Assembly (NCBI GenBank): GCA_045533485.1
Contig: JAZSHX010000043.1
Location: 1-64,000 of the forward strand
Direction of reading: 5' to 3'
DNA from: Scatosoma sp045533485
GTDB taxonomy: Bacteria; Bacillota; Clostridia; Christensenellales; Borkfalkiaceae
Length of the DNA: 64,000 bases
Shown: positions 50,097 through 56,028 of the stretch, one piece after another
Layout: each line of letters begins with the position of its first letter
How positions within the stretch are numbered: position 1 is the stretch's first letter
Position numbers and translations under genes: made by a program
Notes under the pieces: model-generated
Databases searched by the model: none
Told to the model about the DNA's origin: nothing
The model's input: the letters and a program-made list of their open reading frames with translations, nothing else

Positions 50097-50603
50097 ATGA
50101 AATTTTTAATTGTCGTGGATATGCAAGTGGATTTTATCACGGGCAGTTTGGGGAGCAAGCTTGCGCAGGCGATAGTGCCGAACGTTGTGGATAAGGTGAA
50201 AAATTACGACGGAACGGTGATTTTTACGCGCGATACGCATTTTGCTGATTATATGCAAACGCAGGAAGGCGTAAAGTTGCCCGTGGCACATTGTATCAAA
50301 GGCACAAGCGGTTGGGAAATTTGCGACGAATTGAAGCCGTTTGTTAATAAGCTTGTGGACAAAATCACCTTTGGGAGCGTGGATTTGCCCGAAATTATCA
50401 AAACGTACGGGGAAAAAATCGAAGAGATAGAGCTTTGCGGACTTTGCACGGATATTTGCGTCATTTCCAACGTGATGATTTTGAAAGCTGCTTTTCCCGA
50501 AACGATAATTAAGGTGGACGGCAGTTGCTGTGCCGGCGTGAGTGTTGAAAGCCATAACACGGCGTTGAACGCAATGAAAGCCGTACAAATCGAAATCGTT
50601 TAA
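50097..50603 (+). CDS. Isochorismatase/nicotinamidase-family hydrolase
   Basis: The 168-residue cysteine hydrolase has the Asp of VDMQVDF, the Lys region of VDKITFGS and the catalytic Cys in GLCTDICV. Zn ligands of true nicotinamidases (DxHxxxH) are partly visible as RDTHFADY, with a preceding Asp and one His only, so the substrate is uncertain. An AGGAG site precedes the ATG. Confidence 0.88.
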   Translation: MKFLIVVDMQVDFITGSLGSKLAQAIVPNVVDKVKNYDGTVIFTRDTHFADYMQTQEGVKLPVAHCIKGTSGWEICDELKPFVNKLVDKITFGSVDLPEIIKTYGEKIEEIELCGLCTDICVISNVMILKAAFPETIIKVDGSCCAGVSVESHNTALNAMKAVQIEIV

Positions 50604-50612
50604 CGGGTTCTC

Positions 50613-50633
50613 CACCCACAAGTCCGTCCAAAT
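50613..50633. repeat. 21-bp direct repeat near tRNA scar, copy 1
   Basis: CACCCACAAGTCCGTCCAAAT is identical to 50811-50831. Each copy lies next to a terminator hairpin and a tRNA-Leu 3' end, so a ~90-bp unit is duplicated. Confidence 0.85.
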
Positions 50634-50648
50634 ATACGAAAGACAACC

Positions 50649-50681
50649 AAAAACAGCCGTATCTTTTGATATGGCTGTTTT
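50649..50681 (-). terminator. Terminator hairpin behind the first tRNA scar
   Basis: AAACAGCC...TATC pairs with GATA...GGCTGTTT, with a T run on the minus strand. It immediately follows the CCA end of the 21-nt tRNA remnant. Confidence 0.75.
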
Positions 50682-50701
50682 GGTGCTCGTGGCCGGACTT
50701 G
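50681..50701 (-). pseudogene. tRNA-Leu 3' end scar (21 nt)
   Basis: TGGTGCTCGTGGCCGGACTT plus G (plus strand) is identical to the CCA end, acceptor strand and 3' T-arm of the tRNA-Leu fragment at 50884. The rest of the tRNA is absent. It fits an older or secondary integration that cut in the T loop. Confidence 0.75.
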
Positions 50702-50810
50702 CGCTTTTGGCAGCGCGCCCCGACAAACGATTATCAATCGTTTGGTTTGCCGTTTTACGCATTTGTAATCATACCGTGTGAGGCAAACAAATCGCTCTCG
50801 CGATTTTCTA

Positions 50811-50831
50811 CACCCACAAGTCCGTCCAAAT
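50811..50831. repeat. 21-bp direct repeat near tRNA scar, copy 2
   Basis: Identical to 50613-50633, 198 bases downstream of it, next to the second terminator and the 55-nt tRNA-Leu fragment. Confidence 0.85.
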
Positions 50832-50845
50832 TACGGGAATCAATA

Positions 50846-50883
50846 CAAAACCCCAAAACCTTGAAAAAGGCTTTGGGGTTTTG
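50846..50883 (-). terminator. Terminator of the tRNA-Leu 3' end
   Basis: CAAAACCCCAAA...CCTT pairs with AAGG...TTTGGGGTTTTG. It directly follows the CCA of the tRNA fragment on the minus strand. Confidence 0.85.
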
Positions 50884-50938
50884 TGGTGCTCGTGGCCGGA
50901 CTTGAACCGGCACGGTATCTCTACCGAGGGATTTTAAG
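50884..50938 (-). pseudogene. 3' half of tRNA-Leu(UAA): island attachment site
   Basis: Read on the minus strand the 55 bases give anticodon loop CTTAAAA (anticodon UAA), 3' anticodon stem TCCCT, a long variable arm CGGTA-GAGA-TACCG, T arm CCGG-TTCAAGT-CCGG, acceptor strand CACGAGC, discriminator A and CCA. The expected 5' half (AGGGA stem, D arm, acceptor GCTCGTG) is missing; unrelated A+T-rich DNA follows. This is the typical attachment-site copy left by an element that recombines at the anticodon loop. The intact tRNA should lie at the other island end. Confidence 0.88.
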
Positions 50939-51130
50939 GCTAATGCAGTGAAAATTCGGTAAAATTTCAAGTCGATGAAAAGTGCGAAAACGAGGCTTTT
51001 TTGCACGAAAACTATATAAAAATGCCTCAAAATACGATATCCGCGAAAAACCCGATTTTGCTACAAATTCACACTTTCCCCTAAATTCCCCATCAAAAAT
51101 GTTATTTTTTAGTCTGAAATTTCCGTAAAA
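50939..51130. other. Gene-free left margin of the island
   Basis: About 190 bases between the attachment site and the spaced repeats. Open frames here have no ribosome binding site or recognisable sequence, and no integrase is visible on this side. Confidence 0.5.
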
Positions 51131-51208
51131 GTTGGAAAAAATGTAATTTTCCACACAAAAATGGTTGGAAAAAATTTAAAAATGGGGTGTATTTTGGTTG
51201 GAAAAAAT
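51131..51208. repeat. Three GTTGGAAAAAAT sites at exact 33-base spacing
   Basis: The 12-mer GTTGGAAAAAAT occurs at 51131-51142, 51164-51175 and 51197-51208. The intervening bases differ between copies. Same-strand sites three helical turns apart, ~200-270 bases inside an attachment site, resemble integrase arm-type or regulator binding sites. Confidence 0.75.
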
Positions 51209-51275
51209 TAAAAAGTAAAAATTGTACGAAGTGCATTGGAGATAAAAAATATTTTAGCCTTTATTAACAAAATAA

Positions 51276-51304
51276 TTGACAATAAAACATCTATGTGTTA
51301 TAAT
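51276..51304 (+). promoter_or_regulatory. Promoter of the AbiE-like pair
   Basis: TTGACA (51276-51281) and TATAAT (51299-51304) are perfect with 17-base spacing, 30 bases before the chosen start codon. Confidence 0.85.
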
Positions 51305-51334
51305 AATAAAAATAATGTTAATATGAGGGGCTTT

Positions 51335-52285
51335 ATGCAGGAGTATCTTCGTTCTATATTTGGATTTAATATAAAAATGCGAAAGATTGAAAATTTAAAT
51401 AATCTTCCGCTTTATTTGGCGACCAATTATGAATATTATGATTACGAAATAGAAGGCATTAGTTGTATTTTTGTTCGCCCTTTACATGCAACTTTTATCG
51501 AATGGAAAAAACAGCACGAGAGGATTAAGCTGCTATTTAATAAGAATGTTGTATTACAGTTAAAGTCTATTACGTCCTATCAAAGAAAAGTTTTAATTGA
51601 AAATAAGATTCCTTTTGTGATTGAGAACGTGCAAGTGTATCTTCCTTTTATGGCAATAGCATTGGTTGAAAAATTTGTCGATAAACAAGAGGTTGAAGTT
51701 TTTTCTCCTGTAACACAGCTTGTCTTTTTGTATCTTTTTTATAACAAAAAGAAATTGCTTGTTGCCGAGTTGGCGGAAATTTTGCAATACTCTATGATGT
51801 CTATATGTAGGGCATACAAAGAGTTGGTAAATAGCGGATTATTTGAATATGAAGTAGACGTGCGAAATAAATATGTTCGTCCTTTATATGAAGGGGGCGA
51901 ATTGTTGCGTGAGGCGGAACCATATTTAATAAATCCTATCATTAAAACATTGTACGTAAAAGATTCTATACAAGCAGAAAATTTGCTCAAATCTGGTTTA
52001 TATGCCCTTTCCGAAAAGGGAATGTTAAATGTAAGCAAGAAAGAAATTTCTTTTGCGACTAATAAGGTTAGAGGGTATTCTATTGAAGATAGGATAACGA
52101 AGGCGGAATATTTGCTTGGAACGGGTATTTGCTTGGAGCATTGGGCGTATAATCCTAAATTACTTTCTAAAGACGATAAGGTAGATGATATATCTTTGAT
52201 TTTATTGTTGAAAGATAATAAGGATGAGCGAGTGCAGTTGGCGTTGGATGAAATAAGGAGAAAATATCAATGGTTCGAGGAATAG
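51335..52285 (+). CDS. Winged-helix protein, AbiEi-like antitoxin candidate
   Basis: The 316-residue protein starts at 51335 after GAGGGG; an in-frame start at 51236 lies upstream of the promoter. A winged-helix segment is visible at about residues 125-165 (VAELAEILQYSMMSICRAYKEL), flanked by mixed alpha/beta regions. It overlaps the next gene, a nucleotidyltransferase-like protein, by 16 bases. This order and make-up match AbiEi/AbiEii-type systems, where the winged-helix protein represses the operon and counters the toxin. Sequence identity to AbiEi itself cannot be judged here. Confidence 0.6.
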   Translation: MQEYLRSIFGFNIKMRKIENLNNLPLYLATNYEYYDYEIEGISCIFVRPLHATFIEWKKQHERIKLLFNKNVVLQLKSITSYQRKVLIENKIPFVIENVQVYLPFMAIALVEKFVDKQEVEVFSPVTQLVFLYLFYNKKKLLVAELAEILQYSMMSICRAYKELVNSGLFEYEVDVRNKYVRPLYEGGELLREAEPYLINPIIKTLYVKDSIQAENLLKSGLYALSEKGMLNVSKKEISFATNKVRGYSIEDRITKAEYLLGTGICLEHWAYNPKLLSKDDKVDDISLILLLKDNKDERVQLALDEIRRKYQWFEE

Positions 52286-53025
52286 AAAAATTTCGTCAAG
52301 CATTTGCTGGCTTTGAGGGAAAATATAGTTTAATAGGCGGTGTTGCTTGCGGGTTATTGATGGATGAGGCGCAAATCGAATATCGCGAGACGAAAGATTT
52401 TGACGTGGTATTGATTATTGAGGCTATGGATGAGGCCTTTGGGAAAGCTCTTTGGGATTTTATTAAGAAAGGCGATTATGAAATTCGTCAAAAGAGCAGT
52501 GGAGAGCCTGAGTTTTATCGCTTTAAAAACCCCAAAGATGTTTCCTATCCCGAAGAAATTGAATTATTTTCGAGAAAGAGTGTAGGGTTGCATTATGAAG
52601 AAAAAGATAGATTAACGTCTATTCATATTTCGGATGAAATTTCAAGTTTATCTGCTATTTTACTTGATGATACATATTATAATTTTTTACAAAGTGGCGT
52701 TCGTACAATAGGAGGGATTCAAGTATTATCGCAGTTGCATATTATTCCTTTTAAAGCAAAAGCCTGGTTGGATTTAAGTGGAAGGAAAGAAAAAGGCGAA
52801 CAGGTGGATAGTAAAAATATATCCAAGCACAAAAACGATGTTTTCCGATTGCTTCAACTTGTTCAAAACTCGGAGCGCGTTATGTTACCACAAGAAGTTA
52901 AAAATGATATGAAACGTTTTGTGGAATGTATGGAAAAGGAGTCTATTGATTTTAAGGCATTGAAGGTAAGATATAAGAAAGACGTGGCTCTTGAATTATT
53001 GAAAGTCGTTTACGATTTACAGTAA
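52270..53025 (+). CDS. Nucleotidyltransferase-like protein, AbiEii-type toxin candidate
   Basis: The 251-residue protein has a nucleotidyltransferase start: SLIGGVACGLLM followed by RETKDFDVVLII, equal to the GG...TxDxD metal site of the AbiEii/MNT fold. Toxins of this family (AbiEii, MenT) add nucleotides to tRNA or other targets. Its start lies inside the preceding gene, so the two are translationally coupled. The C-terminal half is helical with KAKAWLDLSGRKEKGE. Confidence 0.65.
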   Translation: MVRGIEKFRQAFAGFEGKYSLIGGVACGLLMDEAQIEYRETKDFDVVLIIEAMDEAFGKALWDFIKKGDYEIRQKSSGEPEFYRFKNPKDVSYPEEIELFSRKSVGLHYEEKDRLTSIHISDEISSLSAILLDDTYYNFLQSGVRTIGGIQVLSQLHIIPFKAKAWLDLSGRKEKGEQVDSKNISKHKNDVFRLLQLVQNSERVMLPQEVKNDMKRFVECMEKESIDFKALKVRYKKDVALELLKVVYDLQ

Positions 53026-53086
53026 ACTGATTGTTTGGCGATAATGGATTATAGTTAGCCTAATTTCAAACAGATTGAGGGAAGAA

Positions 53087-53869
53087 ATGAAATATTACGT
53101 GGTGGCGGATGTTCACGGTTTTTATACGGAACTGATAACCGCTTTAACTGAAAAAGGATTCTTTGAAGACAAAGAACCGCACAAGTTAATTATTTGTGGG
53201 GACTTGTTTGATCGTGGCGCAGAGCCGAGAGAATTGCAAGATTTCATTTTGGATTTAATGAAAAAGGATGAAGTTATTCTTATACGGGGAAACCATGAGG
53301 ATTTAATGATTGAATTGGTTAAAAATATCCGCAAGTGGATGACGAATACCGTTTTATTTACCCATCATTGGAGCAATGGTACGGTCGATACGGTTTTGAA
53401 ACTTACAGATATGCGTTTGCAAGAAGCGTGTAATAATCCAGAAGAATGCGCAAGAAAGATGAAAAAAACGCCATTTTTTGAAAAAATTATTCCGGCTATG
53501 GTTGACTATTTCGAGACGGAACGGTATATATTTGTACATGGTTGGATTCCTTGTGATGCCTTGGGGTATGGCGGTAGAGTAGATACGTTTTACTATAAAG
53601 AAAATTGGCGTGACGTAGATACTACCGAGTGGAATTATGCTCGTTGGTATAACGGAATGGAAGCTGCTCGTCAAGGCGTAATTGAACCCAATAAAACGAT
53701 TGTGTGTGGGCATTGGCATTGTTCTTATGGTCACGCGAAAATCGAAGGAAGGGGCGAAGAACGCGGAGAAAACGCAGATTATTCGCCTTATTATGGAAAG
53801 GGTGTCATTGCAATAGATGGATGTACTGTAAAATCAGGTAAAGTAAATTGTATTGTAATTGACGGTTAA
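53087..53869 (+). CDS. PPP-type metallophosphatase
   Basis: The 260-residue protein has every calcineurin-like motif: ADVHG (D6 and H8 region), GDLFDRGAE, RGNHED, VHGWIP and GHWHCSYG. It resembles bacterial Ser/Thr or diadenosine-tetraphosphate phosphatases. The start at 53087 follows GAGGGAAG. It sits downstream of the AbiE-like pair, 61 bases apart, and may be an accessory protein of the island. Confidence 0.85.
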   Translation: MKYYVVADVHGFYTELITALTEKGFFEDKEPHKLIICGDLFDRGAEPRELQDFILDLMKKDEVILIRGNHEDLMIELVKNIRKWMTNTVLFTHHWSNGTVDTVLKLTDMRLQEACNNPEECARKMKKTPFFEKIIPAMVDYFETERYIFVHGWIPCDALGYGGRVDTFYYKENWRDVDTTEWNYARWYNGMEAARQGVIEPNKTIVCGHWHCSYGHAKIEGRGEERGENADYSPYYGKGVIAIDGCTVKSGKVNCIVIDG

Positions 53870-53897
53870 TAATTAGTAAAAATACACTATATCAGTA

Positions 53898-53937
53898 AAA
53901 AAGAGGCTGTGACTAAATTATAGGCGCAACCTCTTTT
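53898..53937. terminator. Bidirectional terminator
   Basis: AAAAGAGG-TG pairs with CA-CCTCTTTT around a loop of about 18 bases. It separates convergent genes. Confidence 0.7.
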
Positions 53938-53940
53938 GCG

Positions 53941-54183
53941 TTATAAATCGTATTCCGTTTCGGATTCTAATAACAGTAACAGGTCGGGCATTACATCCGA
54001 CTTTTGTTTTTCTACGCAAAGCTCTTTCAAATCGTAAACACCCTCTTTATATACGCGATAAAAGGCGTATTCTATCAATTTTGCGACGTCTTCGTCCTTC
54101 GTGGTAGTTTCATTGATACAATAAATTGCGGTCAAAATAGCGTGGATTTCGTCCGTATGTCGCATGGTTCGTTTTTTATCCAT
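53941..54183 (-). CDS. Small acidic hypothetical protein
   Basis: The 80-residue protein starts at 54183 after AAAGGAG; an earlier ATG has no site. It is helical and acidic, with a C-terminal LLLLESETEYDL. It follows the sigma-like gene in the same direction across 82 bases, so it may be a partner such as an anti-sigma factor or a phage-type small protein. No family recognised. Confidence 0.6.
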   Translation of the reverse strand: MDKKRTMRHTDEIHAILTAIYCINETTTKDEDVAKLIEYAFYRVYKEGVYDLKELCVEKQKSDVMPDLLLLLESETEYDL

Positions 54184-54244
54184 AATAAACTCCTTTTTGA
54201 TGATATGATTTATTACAAGCATAGTACCCCTAATCATAAATGAT

Positions 54245-54259
54245 AGGGGGCATGTATGC
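54245..54259. repeat. Dispersed motif GGGGGCATGTATGCG
   Basis: A variant of the CAGGTATGC/ACCATGTACG motif inside the island, just past the stop codon of the sigma-like gene. Confidence 0.4.
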
Positions 54260-54265
54260 GTTGAA

Positions 54266-54877
54266 TTAGAAAAATAACGCTTTATATTTTACCTGCGCAC
54301 GTGTTCTTCTGCGCCATACGGTTATACGGTCAATATCAAGGAATTCAGCGATTTCGTTGCAAGTCATACCTGCCATATAGCAATCTAATACAGCGCGGTC
54401 ACGAGGTTTGAGGTTAAGAAGTTCGATTTTGTTATCCACTTCCGTATAATCTTTTTCTTCGTAGTGGTCGATTTCTACAGATAATTTTTCCGTGTAATCG
54501 TTAATATCACGGCTTCTTGACATGTATCTACGCATTCTATCAATGGTACGACCAACTAACAAATACGTAGCTTTCTTAATGGTAATTTCTTGACCGTTTT
54601 TAATCATATACACGTCGTTTAAGCTCTTACCTACAAATTCACATAAGAAGCAGATAGCAGTTTGTGCAAGGTCATAAGCATCCGAAAATACATGATAGGA
54701 ATCATTACTACGATTCAAGTCTTTAACGAATCCAACGTAGAGCCGTTCCAAAGTTTGGCGAGCATAAGCGTAACGACCGCGCAGAGTTTTCAGGGCGATC
54801 ATTTCGCCCATTTGTTGAACGTTCTCGAAAGAGATGATTTCCGATAATACGTTGTAAGGATTGTGAGATTTAAGCAT
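54266..54877 (-). CDS. Sigma-factor-like regulator (region-4 HTH)
   Basis: The 203-residue protein (start at 54877 after GGAGGT) has a C-terminal sigma-70 region-4-like helix-turn-helix: LLNLKPRDRAVLDCYMAGMTCNEIAEFLDIDRITVWRRRTRA. The N-terminal part is helical and basic (KTLRGRYAYARQTLERLY), not a standard region 2. This fits phage or conjugative-element regulators related to sigma factors. It could drive other island genes. Confidence 0.65.
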   Translation of the reverse strand: MLKSHNPYNVLSEIISFENVQQMGEMIALKTLRGRYAYARQTLERLYVGFVKDLNRSNDSYHVFSDAYDLAQTAICFLCEFVGKSLNDVYMIKNGQEITIKKATYLLVGRTIDRMRRYMSRSRDINDYTEKLSVEIDHYEEKDYTEVDNKIELLNLKPRDRAVLDCYMAGMTCNEIAEFLDIDRITVWRRRTRAQVKYKALFF

Positions 54878-54941
54878 TGAGTTTACCTCCGATTTTATCT
54901 TTTGCCTTTTGGGCAGGGGCAAAGGAGCATAGGATAAAGAG

Positions 54942-54961
54942 GCATACCATGTACGAGTTGA
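54942..54961. repeat. Dispersed motif (ACCATGTACGAGTTGAA)
   Basis: GCATACCATGTACGAGTTGA is close to the motif at 6371 in the ilv operon. A second copy, TATACCCATGTACGAGTTTA, begins at 55195. Its presence both in the chromosome and the island is notable. Confidence 0.5.
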
Positions 54962-55418
54962 AATATTTCCGGAAGTCAACGAGAAACAAAAAAATTGTTG
55001 CTCGGGTAAAGCAACAATTGATAGAAAGGCAAGAATTTTTTTGCGTTTACTTTCGGGTTATCCTATGCTACCATAGCCACAACCGAAAGGTAAAATTGGA
55101 GATATTTATATATAAAAACTAACAGCTTTTTGCTGTCGATAATTCAAACAAAAACAAGAAAACGGAGATAACATCTTAATTTTTTTCAAAACGGTATACC
55201 CATGTACGAGTTTATTCTTTCAAGGGGCTTATAAAGCATTATTGCAATCCATCGATTTCAGTTGATTACAATTTGTAAACAACTCGTTTCTCGTTAATAT
55301 TTTCAGTGGCCTACAAATTGAAGACAACTGCATTTTACAATACGCGAATTAAGTTTGTTGCAGTATAGCATAGCTTCTCAAATAAGTCAAATCCTTTCGC
55401 TCACTACGCAGAATTTGA

Positions 55419-55445
55419 TACGCAGTAAACAAAGAAAAGGGAATT
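55419..55445. repeat. 27-bp direct repeat, copy 1
   Basis: TACGCAGTAAACAAAGAAAA plus GGGAATT is identical to 58313-58339. The two copies enclose exactly the XRE, ASCH-PIN-GNAT and ASCH genes. Confidence 0.9.
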
Positions 55446-55523
55446 TGAAAAAAATACCGCATTTGACTCAATTCGAAGCCGAATTTTATTTTGATTTTTT
55501 ATTTATAAAAATGAAATTTATTG

Positions 55524-55577
55524 TTGACAAAACATTCAAAATATGTTATAATCATTCTATGTTATAGAACACATAAC
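55524..55577 (+). promoter_or_regulatory. Promoter and candidate operator of the ASCH-PIN-GNAT module
   Basis: TTGACA (55524-55529) and TATAAT (55547-55552) are perfect with 17-base spacing. ATGTTATA occurs across the -10 (from 55543) and again at 55559. GTTAT (55561-55565) and ATAAC (55573-55577) form an inverted repeat just after the transcript start. This suits autoregulation by the XRE protein. Confidence 0.75.
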
Positions 55578-55602
55578 AAATAAGCTGAAAGGAGGTTGTT
55601 TT

Positions 55603-56001
55603 ATGGCAAAGAAGAATTATACAATGCAAAACAAAACGAAAGCCAAGTTGGGACAACTAATTTCCATTTTGCGCCAAGAAAAAAAGATTAGTTTGCGGAA
55701 CTTTGCGGATGCCATAGGGCTATCTCCTTCCAATCTATCGTATATAGAAAATGGGGCGAATATACCAACACCAGAAGTATATCAGCGAATTATAGCTGAA
55801 TTAAAACCTGAAGCGAAAAATCATCAAAAAATGGATAAATTGTATACCGATTTACGAAATCTACCGCCCCCCGATGTTTGCGAGATTATACTTCGCAATC
55901 CTGCGTTATGCGAGAAATTGCGTTTATTGGGCGATACTGAGCTTACGGTAAGTCACATTAATGCGGTTGAGGGTTTATTTTCTTCGTTTAAAGGAAATTA
56001 A
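55603..56001 (+). CDS. XRE-family regulator, antitoxin candidate
   Basis: The 132-residue protein has one XRE domain (residues ~15-70, SLRNFADAIGLSPSNLSYIENG) and a C-terminal ~60-residue region like that of antitoxins. A very strong AAAGGAGG site precedes the ATG. It is the first gene of a three-gene operon, 27 bases before the large fusion protein, as expected of a regulator/antitoxin. Confidence 0.8.
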   Translation: MAKKNYTMQNKTKAKLGQLISILRQEKKISLRNFADAIGLSPSNLSYIENGANIPTPEVYQRIIAELKPEAKNHQKMDKLYTDLRNLPPPDVCEIILRNPALCEKLRLLGDTELTVSHINAVEGLFSSFKGN

Positions 56002-56028
56002 CAGGAATATATACAAAAGAGGATAATG

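Larger units (their letters stand above)
54878..55602. other. 725-base gene-free stretch in the island
   Basis: No convincing gene. It contains two ACCATGTACGAG-type motifs (54944-54961 and 55195-55211), a small hairpin CTATG-CTAC-CATAG near 55065, copy 1 of the 27-bp direct repeat and the XRE promoter. Two open frames here lack ribosome binding sites and overlap control elements. Confidence 0.6.

Noticed and set aside
50921..51154. 77-residue minus-strand open frame at the island edge
   Set aside because: It runs into the tRNA fragment, has no ribosome binding site and shows no recognisable sequence.
51131..51208. Short CRISPR-like array
   Set aside because: The repeats are only 12 bases with low complexity, there are just three and no cas genes; phased protein sites are more likely.
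51236..51334. Earlier ATG (51236) for the AbiEi-like gene
   Set aside because: It lies upstream of a perfect promoter (51276-51304); the ATG at 51335 follows GAGGGG.
54877..55122. 81-residue plus-strand open frame before the ASCH module
   Set aside because: It overlaps the control region of the minus-strand sigma-like gene and a dispersed repeat, with no ribosome binding site.
55355..55567. 70-residue open frame upstream of the XRE gene
   Set aside because: It covers the 27-bp direct repeat and the XRE promoter, and lacks a ribosome binding site.
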